Assembly: GCA_947631955.1 (NCBI GenBank)
Contig: CANRNJ010000007.1
Coordinates: 1-64,000 of the forward strand
Source of the DNA: an uncultured Lachnospiraceae bacterium
Lineage (GTDB): Bacteria; Bacillota; Clostridia; Lachnospirales; Lachnospiraceae
Length of the DNA: 64,000 nt
Direction of reading: 5' to 3'
The notes under the pieces are model-generated. The model was given only the letters and a program-made list of their open reading frames with translations, was not told the origin of the DNA and made no database searches. The translations under genes and the position numbers were made by a program. Positions 1 through 7,386 of this stretch are shown piece by piece; positions within the stretch are counted from its first letter, which is position 1; each line of letters begins with the position of its first letter.

Positions 1-365
1 CAATCAAATCCTAACACAGAAAAAGGTGCTTTCCTATTTTTATCTATTCTTTTTCCTACAAAAACTTTACCCTAGCTTGCTTGATCTTATTTTTATCCCT
101 TATAAATCATTTTCTCACTTTCGTATACTGCAATACTTATTATATATCCACACCTTACCAATTTCTACTTTTTTGCGATACTCTTTCAAATTTTATAAAT
201 TTGAGGTAAATTTGAAGTAAAATCCAATCACACAATCTTTAAAGTCCCTAAAAACAAGGCATTTCAACACGTTATATCCCTGTCAAGAATTGAACGCTGA
301 AATTGTATACACAACCTTTAAAGCGCGTGTCTACATTTGTGTAAACACACGCTCCTGCATCCTGC
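1..365. other. AT-rich intergenic region without a recognisable gene
   Basis: This stretch is clearly richer in A+T than the following genes. The only open frame (about 64 codons on the plus strand) has low-complexity F/L/Y-rich translation and no good ribosome site, so I do not call it a gene. The end nearest the first gene holds a hairpin that may terminate the Liv/reductase operon. Confidence 0.5.
321..353 (-). terminator. Probable terminator of the liv-reductase operon
   Basis: On the minus strand AGCGTGTGT pairs with ACACGCGCT (nine positions, one mismatch) across a loop of about 14 nt, followed by TTTAAAGG. It lies 13 bp beyond the stop codon of the aldo/keto reductase gene. The T-tract is short, so termination efficiency is uncertain. 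Confidence 0.5.
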
Positions 366-1541
366 CTATTTTATGATAAACCTGCGCGCGGCGTTGATCC
401 CGATCTTATAGAGAAACGGCCTAAGCCCCCGGTCGGCTTCTTTCAGTTTCTCGCGTATCTGGATATGCTGCGGACAGTGCTGTTCACACTTGCCGCACTG
501 GATACACTGGGATGCAAAACCGGGTTCTTTGCGCATCCCCATACTCTGTGCGAACTCGAAACGGGCCGAGGATTTCTTCTCCATATACATCAGGTTGTAA
601 TAATAGAAATTGCCCGGAATATCCACGCCTTTCGGGCATGGCATACAGTAACGGCATCCCGTACATCCCACTTTTTCCCGCTCGCGGATGATCTTCTTGA
701 TCTTCTCGACGATCTCCAGATCTTCTTTTGTCAGATCGCCCGGTGCGGCGTCCGACGCGATACGGATATTTTCTTCCACCATATCTTGGGAATTCATCCC
801 GGACAGGACGCAGGTCACTTCCGGCTGATTCCACAGCCAGCGCAGACCCAGTTCTGCGGGAGTATATCCTTTGCTGTCCGAGGCCAACGCCTGTTTTGCC
901 TTATCCGGCAGGTTGACCAGTTTGCCGCCGCGGAGCGGCTCCATGATCATAACGGGGATCCCTTTCTTTGCCGCCGCCCGAAGCCCTGCCGCCCCGGCCT
1001 GAGTATGTTCGTCCAGATAATTGTACTGGATCTGGCAGAAATCCCAATCATAGGCATCCAGAATCTTCAGGAACATCTCCGTGTCCCCATGATAGGAAAA
1101 ACCGATATTGCGGATACTTCCTTCGGCTTTCCGTTTTTGGATCCACTCTTCGATCCCCAGTGTCTTCAGATGTTCCCATTCCGCATAATCCGTAAACATA
1201 TGCATCAGATAGTAATCAATGCGGTCCGTGCGGAGTCTGGACAGTTCCTCGCGGAACGTCTTATCGATCGCCGCAGACGAGCGGATGATATACTGCGGCA
1301 GTTTGGTGGCGATCAGAACTTTGTCCCGGCATTGATTGGTATCCAAGATCCGTCCGAGGCACTCCTCGCTTCCGGGATACACATAGGCGGTGTCAAAATA
1401 ATTGACTCCCTTCTCAATGGCCAGAAGCACTTCTTTTTCAGCCTTTTCGTAATCGATGGAATTTCCTTTTCTGCTGAACCGCATACACCCGTAACCCAGC
1501 TGCGATATCTGCTCCCCGTGCCGGTCAACTCTGTATTTCAT
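366..1541 (-). CDS. Aldo/keto reductase with two C-terminal 4Fe-4S clusters
   Basis: This is a predicted cytoplasmic NAD(P)H- or ferredoxin-linked oxidoreductase of the AKR superfamily type that carries an added ferredoxin-like tail. The N-terminal TIM barrel shows the AKR tetrad: Asp and Tyr in FDTAYVYPGSEE, Lys in IATKL and His in LMHMF. The last 100 residues carry two cysteine motifs, CTGCRYCMPCP and CIQCGKCEQHCP, which fit two 4Fe-4S clusters. I prefer the ATG at 1541 over the ATG two codons upstream, because the GGGGG Shine-Dalgarno stands 9 nt before it but only 3 nt before the other. The gene follows livF by about 40 bp with no terminator between, so it is probably the last gene of the liv operon. 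The substrate cannot be read from the sequence. Confidence 0.9.
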   Translation of the reverse strand: MKYRVDRHGEQISQLGYGCMRFSRKGNSIDYEKAEKEVLLAIEKGVNYFDTAYVYPGSEECLGRILDTNQCRDKVLIATKLPQYIIRSSAAIDKTFREELSRLRTDRIDYYLMHMFTDYAEWEHLKTLGIEEWIQKRKAEGSIRNIGFSYHGDTEMFLKILDAYDWDFCQIQYNYLDEHTQAGAAGLRAAAKKGIPVMIMEPLRGGKLVNLPDKAKQALASDSKGYTPAELGLRWLWNQPEVTCVLSGMNSQDMVEENIRIASDAAPGDLTKEDLEIVEKIKKIIREREKVGCTGCRYCMPCPKGVDIPGNFYYYNLMYMEKKSSARFEFAQSMGMRKEPGFASQCIQCGKCEQHCPQHIQIREKLKEADRGLRPFLYKIGINAARRFIIK

Positions 1542-1580
1542 ACCCATGTTCCCCCATTTATTTTCTTTTATAAAAAAATG

Positions 1581-2288
1581 TCAACCGCCCAGATATGCCT
1601 TGCGAACGGCGTCATTGTGAAGCAGTTCTTCTCCCGTGCCGCTTGTCGTGATACGGCCTGTTTCCAGCACATAGCTTCTGTGCGCTATGGAAAGGGCCAT
1701 CTGCGCGTTCTGCTCTACCAACAGGATCGTCGTTCCGGACTTGTTGAGTTCCTCGATGATCTCAAAGATCTTTTCCACCAGAATAGGCGCCAGACCCATG
1801 GAAGGTTCGTCGAGCATCATCAGCCTTGGCTTGGACATCAGCGCGCGTCCCATCGCCAGCATCTGCTGCTCGCCTCCGGACAGGGTGCCCGCCACCTGTC
1901 TGCATCGTTCTTTCAGTCTGGGAAAACGGTCGTACACGTCCGCGATCAGGTCCGCGATCTCCGAAGAGGACCGGGTGTAAGCGCCCATCTCCAGATTCTC
2001 CTGAACGGACAGCTGTAAAAAGATCCTTCGGCCTTCCGGGCAGAGCGCCATACCGCGGTTGACGATCTTGTGGGCGGGAACGTTTAAAAGGGAGGTGCCC
2101 TCGAACTCGATATTGCCCGAAGCCGGTTTCAGCAGCCCCGCCACCGTATTGAGCGTGGTGGATTTTCCTGCGCCGTTGGCTCCGATCAGAGTCACGATCT
2201 CACCCTCGTTCACTTCAAAAGAGATTCCCTTGATCGCATGGATGTTTCCGTAGAAGACATTGATATCGCTCACTTTTAACATGCTCAT
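1581..2288 (-). CDS. livF: Branched-chain amino acid ABC transporter ATP-binding protein LivF
   Basis: This is one of the two nucleotide-binding subunits that power uptake of leucine, isoleucine, valine or related amino acids through LivH/LivM at the cytoplasmic membrane. At 235 aa it has the usual LivF length. Visible motifs are Walker A GANGAGKST, signature LSGGEQQMLAMGRAL, Walker B LMMLDEPS and the H-loop-like end region. GGAGG stands 7 nt before the ATG, and the start codon overlaps the livG stop (ATGA), indicating translational coupling. It is the fifth gene of the livKHMGF operon. Confidence 0.95.
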   Translation of the reverse strand: MSMLKVSDINVFYGNIHAIKGISFEVNEGEIVTLIGANGAGKSTTLNTVAGLLKPASGNIEFEGTSLLNVPAHKIVNRGMALCPEGRRIFLQLSVQENLEMGAYTRSSSEIADLIADVYDRFPRLKERCRQVAGTLSGGEQQMLAMGRALMSKPRLMMLDEPSMGLAPILVEKIFEIIEELNKSGTTILLVEQNAQMALSIAHRSYVLETGRITTSGTGEELLHNDAVRKAYLGG

Positions 2289-3085
2289 GGCGTGACCTCC
2301 CTTTTCTTGCCAAGATATGCCTCGATAACCTGAGGGTCGTTCTGTATCTGCGCCGGTGTTCCACGGGCGATGATCTTGCCGAAATTGAGTACGGCTATAT
2401 TTTCACAGATTCCCATGACCAGACTCATATCGTGCTCGATCAGCAGCACGGCGATCTGGAATTTATCGCGGATCCTGCGGATATTTTCCATCAGCTCGGC
2501 CGTTTCGGAAGGGTTCATGCCCGCCGCGGGTTCGTCCAGAAGAAGAAGTTTCGGTTCGGTCGCCAGTGCACGCACGATCTCCAGACGGCGCTGCGCTCCG
2601 TAAGGAAGCGAACCGGCAGTCACATCCGCCAGATCCTGCATGTCAAAAATAGACAAAAGTTCCAACGCCCGCTCATGGCTCTTCTTTTCCTCGCTCCAAT
2701 ATTTCGGGAGCCGGAAGATGCCGCTCCACAAGCTGTACTCGGTGTGGTTGTGCAGGCCGATCTTGACGTTGTCCTCCACGCTCAGTTTTTCAAACAGCCT
2801 GATATTCTGAAACGTTCTTGCGATGCCGGCCTGATTGACTTGGATCGTATTCATTCCGTCGATGTCTTTTCCGTTCAGAAGGATGCGGCCCCTTGTAGGC
2901 TGATAAACCTTGGTCAGCAGATTGAAAACGGTCGTTTTTCCCGCGCCGTTAGGCCCGATCAGCCCTGCGATCTGCGCTTCGCCTATCTCTATGTTGAAAT
3001 CATCGACAGCAGTCAGACCGCCGAAATCGATCCCCAAATGCACCACTTCCAGAACAGGCTTACCTGACTTTTCCTTTTCACTCAT
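2285..3085 (-). CDS. livG: Branched-chain amino acid ABC transporter ATP-binding protein LivG
   Basis: This is the second nucleotide-binding subunit of the Liv importer. Walker A (GPNGAGKTT), the signature region (LPYGAQRRLEIVRAL), Walker B (LLLLDEPAAGM) and the LivG-type C-terminal extension ending in an EAYLG motif are all present. The chosen ATG (MSEKEKS) has AGGAGG 7 nt upstream and overlaps the livM stop by 8 bp. An in-frame start 11 codons upstream exists but has no comparable ribosome site and would bury more of livM. The predicted length of 266 aa is normal for the family. Confidence 0.95.
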   Translation of the reverse strand: MSEKEKSGKPVLEVVHLGIDFGGLTAVDDFNIEIGEAQIAGLIGPNGAGKTTVFNLLTKVYQPTRGRILLNGKDIDGMNTIQVNQAGIARTFQNIRLFEKLSVEDNVKIGLHNHTEYSLWSGIFRLPKYWSEEKKSHERALELLSIFDMQDLADVTAGSLPYGAQRRLEIVRALATEPKLLLLDEPAAGMNPSETAELMENIRRIRDKFQIAVLLIEHDMSLVMGICENIAVLNFGKIIARGTPAQIQNDPQVIEAYLGKKREVTP

Positions 3086-4142
3086 TTGTCTGCCTCCTGT
3101 AACCGATCTTTCCGACAACAGCGTCCTTCATCTTCTCAAAAACATCCTTTGCCCTGCGGTTATTGGTAAGGATCATGACGACGATCAGTACCACCGCATA
3201 CACAAGCATACGATAATCTTGGAACTGCCGCAGCATCTCCGGCAGGACGGTCAGGACCGCCGCCGCGATCATCGAACCGCGCAGATTGCCGATCCCTCCC
3301 AATACCACGAATACCAGTATCAAAATGGATGTATTAAAATCAAATTTCTTCGGCACGACCGTGGAATAGTTGAGCGCATAGAGCGCACCCGCTGCACCCG
3401 CCATGGCGGCGGAAACCACAAATGCCGTCATTTTATATTTCATCACGTTGATCCCGCAGGATTCCGCTGCGATACGATTGTCCCGGATCGCTTTGATTGC
3501 GCGCCCGCTGCGGCTGTTTACCAGATTCTGAATGACAAAAAGCACTATCAGCACCAAAACCACGGCGCTTGCAAAAGTGGACAATTTCTGTATTCCGAGC
3601 GCTCCCATCGGCCCGTTGATGATGGTGACGCCGTCCGCCTCCATGCCTAGCGACATGGCGTCCTTCATGCTGACATGCAGCCCGTGTCCGTCCACGCCTA
3701 CATAAAGACAGTTGAGCACATTTTTAATGATCTCGCCGAAAGCCAGCGTGACGATCGCCAGATAGTCGCCCCGCAGCCGCAGCACCGGAATACCGATGAT
3801 CGTGCCCGCAGCCGCAGCGCACAGAGCACCGACCGCCAAAGACAGGATCAGCCGGAGCCATGACGCCCCTACAACGTTCTGCATACATGCCGCCATAACG
3901 ACGCCGCTGAAAGCGCCCACGCTCATAAATCCGGCGTGGCCCAGACTCAGTTCGCCCGATATGCCGACCACCAGATTCAAAGAAACCGCCATGATCACAT
4001 AAGTACATATGGGGATCAGCTGTCCCGAAAAAGAACTGCTCAGTCTGCCCATGGAAAGCAGGATCTGAAATATAATGAAAAATACGAGCACAATGCCGTA
4101 ATTGATGAAACTGCTCCGCGCACTCTTAGATATTTTCTTCAT
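3078..4142 (-). CDS. livM: Branched-chain amino acid ABC transporter permease LivM
   Basis: This is a polytopic permease of the LivM type that forms the translocation pore with LivH. At 354 aa it shows around nine to ten hydrophobic segments. The family loop is present near residues 210-230 (SRSGRAIKAIRDNRIAAESCGIN, the EAA-like cytoplasmic coupling loop), as is the GGIGNLRGSMIAA segment near the C-terminus. A GGTGGAG ribosome site precedes the ATG. It follows livH by 10 bp and overlaps livG, fitting one polycistronic mRNA. Confidence 0.95.
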   Translation of the reverse strand: MKKISKSARSSFINYGIVLVFFIIFQILLSMGRLSSSFSGQLIPICTYVIMAVSLNLVVGISGELSLGHAGFMSVGAFSGVVMAACMQNVVGASWLRLILSLAVGALCAAAAGTIIGIPVLRLRGDYLAIVTLAFGEIIKNVLNCLYVGVDGHGLHVSMKDAMSLGMEADGVTIINGPMGALGIQKLSTFASAVVLVLIVLFVIQNLVNSRSGRAIKAIRDNRIAAESCGINVMKYKMTAFVVSAAMAGAAGALYALNYSTVVPKKFDFNTSILILVFVVLGGIGNLRGSMIAAAVLTVLPEMLRQFQDYRMLVYAVVLIVVMILTNNRRAKDVFEKMKDAVVGKIGYRRQTNE

Positions 4143-4152
4143 AACGCTCCAC

Positions 4153-5022
4153 CTACACTTTCTCGCTGATCTTCTTGCCGAGCAGCCCTGTGGGTTTCAC
4201 AAGAAGGATCAAGATCAGCACGGAAAAAACGATCGCATCCGACAACTGTGTGGAAATATAGGCCTTGCCGAAGATCTCGATAATACCGAGCAGGATGCCG
4301 CCCAGCATGGCGCCCGGTATCGACCCGATACCTCCGAATACCGCAGCCGTAAATGCCTTGATGCCCGGCATCGCGCCCGTAGTCGGCATAAGAGTCGGAT
4401 ATGCGGAACACAACAGGACACCGGCTATCGCCGCCAGTCCCGAACCGATCGCAAAAGTCAGAGAGATCGTTGCATTGACATTGATCCCCATAAGCTGTGC
4501 GGCATCCTTGTCCTCAGACACGGCGCGCATGGCCTTCCCCAGTTTTGTCTTATTCGTGAACAATGTCAATACAACCATGATCACAATACAAGCAGCCGTC
4601 GTGACAAGGGATACCGCCGATATCTGCGTGTCACCGATCACAAGCGGCGGCAGCGCCACCATGTTGGGATACGCTTTCGGGTTGGACGACCAGATCAGAA
4701 GCGCGGCGTTCTGCAGAAAATAGGAAACGCCGATGGCCGTTATCAATACCGCCAAAGACGTTGCGGCGCGAAGCGGTTTATACGCCAGCCGTTCAATGAC
4801 GATCCCCAGTACGGTACAGACGAATACGGACAGCAGCACGGACGGGATCACCGGCAGTCCGAGATAACTGGTCGCGCAGAAAGATACATAGCCGCCCACC
4901 ATAATGATGTCGCCATGCGCAAAGTTCAGCATCTTCGCAATACCGTATACCATTGTGTAACCCAGCGCAATGATTGCATACACGCTGCCAAGACTAATAC
5001 CGTTGACGAGATAATTTAACAT
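4153..5022 (-). CDS. livH: Branched-chain amino acid ABC transporter permease LivH
   Basis: LivH-type permease of 289 aa with about eight membrane segments. It begins with the characteristic start (NYLVNGISLGSVYAIIALGYTMVYG), followed by NFAHGDIIMVGGY, and has the coupling-loop motif GKAMRAVSEDKDAAQLMGIN and the GGIGSIPGAMLGGILLG segment. These are all standard for LivH. It is separated from livK by about 90 bp containing a hairpin that could reduce readthrough, which would leave the binding protein more abundant than the permeases. Confidence 0.95.
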   Translation of the reverse strand: MLNYLVNGISLGSVYAIIALGYTMVYGIAKMLNFAHGDIIMVGGYVSFCATSYLGLPVIPSVLLSVFVCTVLGIVIERLAYKPLRAATSLAVLITAIGVSYFLQNAALLIWSSNPKAYPNMVALPPLVIGDTQISAVSLVTTAACIVIMVVLTLFTNKTKLGKAMRAVSEDKDAAQLMGINVNATISLTFAIGSGLAAIAGVLLCSAYPTLMPTTGAMPGIKAFTAAVFGGIGSIPGAMLGGILLGIIEIFGKAYISTQLSDAIVFSVLILILLVKPTGLLGKKISEKV

Positions 5023-5067
5023 GCCAATACCACACCTTTCTCTGTGCCTGTATTATCAGGATAACAA

Positions 5068-5093
5068 AAGGGGCTGCCAAACGACAACCCCTT
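5068..5093 (-). terminator. Hairpin between livK and livH (partial terminator)
   Basis: On the minus strand AAGGGGTTG pairs with CAGCCCCTT (nine pairs including one G-U), with a loop of 8 nt, followed directly by TTTG. It sits just after livK and before livH. In binding-protein operons such hairpins usually lower downstream expression or protect the 3' end of the binding-protein mRNA; this role is inferred. Confidence 0.6.
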
Positions 5094-5114
5094 ATTCAGC
5101 TTCTGTATCAGAAC

Positions 5115-6407
5115 TTACAGACCTGCATATGCACCGTCTTTGATCACAACCGCTTTAGGCGCTTTGTTGACCTCGCCTGCCGCAGTCCAAGTCATTCCCT
5201 CGCCCGTGATACCATCCACGGAGAAAGAAGGATCGGAGAATACGGATATCAGGATCTCGCACAGATCCTGATAGCTTACGCCATCCACATTGAATCCGCC
5301 GTTCTTGTCCGCATAGTAGGAAAGAGCCGCATACATCGCATACGCGCAGTCGTAACCGTCAGCTGCGAACTGAGAAGGGACCTCGCCGTTTGCAGACTGG
5401 TATTTCTGTACAAAGGAAACCGTCTTTTCGTCCGTCGCATCCGCGGAGAACGGAGTAAGAAGCATAACGCCCTCTGCCAGAGAAGTATCAAAACCTTCCA
5501 GAGAAAGGATACCGTCCATACCGTCTACGCCGAAGAACTTCACGTCATAACTCATGGAAGACGCCTGCTGCATGATCAGGGATGCCGGTGTATAATAGAT
5601 CGGCAGGAAGATCAGATCCGCGCCTGCGCTCTGTGCCTCTGACAGCTGCACGGAGAAATCGTTCGCCGTATCATCCGTAAACGTCGTTACCGATACGATC
5701 TCTAAGCCAAGGCTGTCCGCCGCAGTCTGGAATGTCTGATAGATGCCTGTCGAATAAGCATCGGAGTTGTTGTAGATAACGGCAACCTTTTCCGCCAGAC
5801 CATTGTCTGAGATATACTGTGCGGAAGCCGATCCTTGGTTAGGATCCGAGAAGCAGAGCTGATATACGTTATCTTTGCCTTCCGTAACGGAAGTTGCCGA
5901 AGCCGAAGGCGTCAGCATGAACATACGGTCTGCATTTGCTTCGGAAGCAACCGCAACGCAGGGGGTTGTGGTAACACAGCCGATGATTGCCTGCGCGCCC
6001 CAGTCTTTGAGGTTGTTATATGCATTTACGGATTTCTCCGCATCATGCTCGTCGTCCTGAGGATTTAACTCGATCTGGAAATCGGAGCTGATCGCATTGA
6101 TCTCCTCCGCCGCGATGGCCGAACCGCTGTCTACCGCGTTGCCATACAGAGCAGCTGCGCCTGTAAGAGGTCCGATCACGCCCAGTTTCAGGGTTCCTGT
6201 CAGGGAACCGCCCGCCGCCAAGGTATCGGCCGCTGCTGCGGAATCGTCTGCGGCTGCATCATCCGCTGCTGCATCGTCTTCTGTTGTTTCAGCTGCCTCA
6301 CCTGAATCTGCAGCATTGTCAGCCGTGCCTGCGGAATCACCGCCGCATGCCGTCAACGAACAGACCATTACCGTTGCAAGCAGCATTGCCAGTAACTTTT
6401 TTTTCAT
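5115..6407 (-). CDS. livK: Branched-chain amino acid ABC transporter substrate-binding lipoprotein
   Basis: This is the extracytoplasmic receptor for the Liv importer, anchored as a lipoprotein. The N-terminus is a lipoprotein signal with lipobox LTAC (MKKKLLAMLL...CSLTACGGD). A low-complexity Ala/Asp/Glu linker of about 45 residues follows, then the periplasmic-binding fold of type I (LKLGVIGPLTGAAALYGNAV, ..QAIIGCVTTTPCVAVA.., AVIYNNSDAYSTGI). I chose the ATG at 6407, which has GGAGG 8 nt upstream; the upstream ATG at 6422 overlaps this ribosome site. It is the first gene of the operon. The ligand class is inferred from the family and neighbours. Confidence 0.95.
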   Translation of the reverse strand: MKKKLLAMLLATVMVCSLTACGGDSAGTADNAADSGEAAETTEDDAAADDAAADDSAAAADTLAAGGSLTGTLKLGVIGPLTGAAALYGNAVDSGSAIAAEEINAISSDFQIELNPQDDEHDAEKSVNAYNNLKDWGAQAIIGCVTTTPCVAVASEANADRMFMLTPSASATSVTEGKDNVYQLCFSDPNQGSASAQYISDNGLAEKVAVIYNNSDAYSTGIYQTFQTAADSLGLEIVSVTTFTDDTANDFSVQLSEAQSAGADLIFLPIYYTPASLIMQQASSMSYDVKFFGVDGMDGILSLEGFDTSLAEGVMLLTPFSADATDEKTVSFVQKYQSANGEVPSQFAADGYDCAYAMYAALSYYADKNGGFNVDGVSYQDLCEILISVFSDPSFSVDGITGEGMTWTAAGEVNKAPKAVVIKDGAYAGL

Positions 6408-6441
6408 AATATTTTCCTCCATTACATAGATTTTATAAAAA

Positions 6442-6472
6442 ATGACCTTCTCCTGTAATATTAGAAGGTCAT
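6442..6472 (-). promoter_or_regulatory. Terminator-like hairpin in the livK leader (candidate attenuator)
   Basis: ATGACCTTC and GAAGGTCAT form a perfect 9-bp stem with a 13-nt loop, and on the minus strand the stem is followed at once by six T residues. It lies between the predicted livK promoter and the livK ribosome site, so it would be transcribed as part of the 5' leader. The left arm is also the last three sense codons of a short leader peptide. Attenuation is an inference; the hairpin could instead just terminate readthrough from the upstream gene. Confidence 0.6.
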
Positions 6473-6508
6473 CTTTGACAGTTTAGCAATATACGTCTTA
6501 AAATCCAT
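6461..6508 (-). CDS. Candidate 15-codon leader peptide ahead of livK
   Basis: The frame encodes MDFKTYIAKLSKMTF and stops right after the left arm of the leader hairpin, so a translating ribosome would cover that arm. This is the geometry of a transcription-attenuation leader. It contains only one Ile and one Leu, not a run of branched-chain residues, and its ribosome site is weak. I regard it as suggestive only. Confidence 0.3.
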   Translation of the reverse strand: MDFKTYIAKLSKMTF

Positions 6509-6519
6509 TGATCTTTTGT

Positions 6520-6549
6520 AGTATACAATTCCTTGTACTGATTTGTCAA
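6520..6549 (-). promoter_or_regulatory. Sigma-A type promoter of the liv operon
   Basis: Minus-strand TTGACA (6544-6549) and TATACT (6520-6525) are separated by 18 bp. The expected start near 6513 gives a leader of about 105 nt before the livK ATG, which contains the leader peptide and hairpin described separately. Confidence 0.75.
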
Positions 6550-6575
6550 TCTTTTTTATCGAAAGATCCGGTTCC

Positions 6576-6650
6576 GAAAGTTCCGGCTCCTGTTTGCCTT
6601 GAAAGTTTCGGTTCTTGCTTTTATTGAAAATTCCGGCTCCTGTTCTGTTT
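6576..6650. repeat. Three 25-bp imperfect tandem repeats
   Basis: Units at 6576-6600, 6601-6625 and 6626-6650 share the pattern GAAAGTTCCGGCTCCTGTT with a few differences, and a partial unit (6561-6575) precedes them. They lie between the liv promoter and the end of the following hydrolase gene. No function can be assigned. Confidence 0.7.
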
Positions 6651-6651
6651 A

Positions 6652-7278
6652 TCAGGAAATCCGTGATCCTTCGGAATCCGTCACAGCCTGCAGACGTATC
6701 TCCTCACCCGGCCGAATGACCAATGCGCCTTCTGCCGCAAACGACTCCGCCATGGCGCTGTCAAACAGTTCGCCCGGTTTCATGTGGATCGGAACGGTGT
6801 GTCTTGCTCCGATCAGTTCCGCACACTCCGCCGCTTCCGGCGCCGTCATTGTATAAATGCCGTCTATGGGCAGAAACGCGTAGTCGATATGCCTGTCTGC
6901 CAGTGTTTTCATCTGTTCGGTCTTGGCCGTGTCCCCTGCGAAATAGATCAGCAGCCCGTCCACGGAAACGAGATAACCCACGCACTCGCTCTTCGGATGA
7001 TTTTTATTGTATGCCTGTGTTGCTTCTATATTAATATCTTTCACCGTAAACTTCTGATAGGCGCCGTTTTTCAGCGCGTCCATGTTCTGAATGACCTCAC
7101 AGTCCTTCTTTCGCGCAGGCAGATCAAGCCGGTTGTGGTCGTGATGCTGATGCGTCACCAGAATCAGATCCGCCGGCTTGTCGTACCCGTCCCCAACAAA
7201 AGGATCCAGATAAACCACCGTTTTGCCATCCGATGTAAGCCGCAGACTGCCGTGCCCCTGATAGAGTATTTTTGCCAT
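6652..7278 (-). CDS. Metallo-beta-lactamase-fold metal-dependent hydrolase (UlaG-like)
   Basis: This is a predicted zinc-dependent hydrolase of the UPF0173/UlaG-type MBL superfamily; the substrate is unknown. The metal motif HQHHDHNRLD fits H-x-H-x-D-H and is followed by further ligands (GDTA and PIHM near the C-terminus). The N-terminus (GHGSLRLTSDGKTVVYLDPFVG) is typical. I chose the ATG at 7278 because AAGGAGG lies 8 nt upstream; 25 codons of extra open frame further upstream lack such a site. The 208 aa length is normal. It stands alone on the minus strand between the liv promoter and the TPR array. Confidence 0.85.
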   Translation of the reverse strand: MAKILYQGHGSLRLTSDGKTVVYLDPFVGDGYDKPADLILVTHQHHDHNRLDLPARKKDCEVIQNMDALKNGAYQKFTVKDINIEATQAYNKNHPKSECVGYLVSVDGLLIYFAGDTAKTEQMKTLADRHIDYAFLPIDGIYTMTAPEAAECAELIGARHTVPIHMKPGELFDSAMAESFAAEGALVIRPGEEIRLQAVTDSEGSRIS

Positions 7279-7386
7279 ATATGAAACCTCCTTCTTTGCG
7301 GATATGCCCGCTGCTATCGTAACACAGCCCCGCGGAAACCGCAATAGGAGCATTCGGTGTTATGGAATCGCTATATCTGAATTGCT

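Noticed and set aside
26..220. Short plus-strand frame at the window start
   Set aside because: Low-complexity F/L/Y-rich translation in AT-rich DNA and no ribosome site.
465..2018. Long plus-strand open frame opposite the reductase and livF
   Set aside because: Antisense shadow of two well-supported genes. It has no ribosome site, and its translation is rich in His/Arg/Phe with no recognisable domain.
4102..5019. Plus-strand open frame opposite livH
   Set aside because: Mirror frame of a conserved permease; the composition (R/D/Q/H-rich) is typical of antisense reading.
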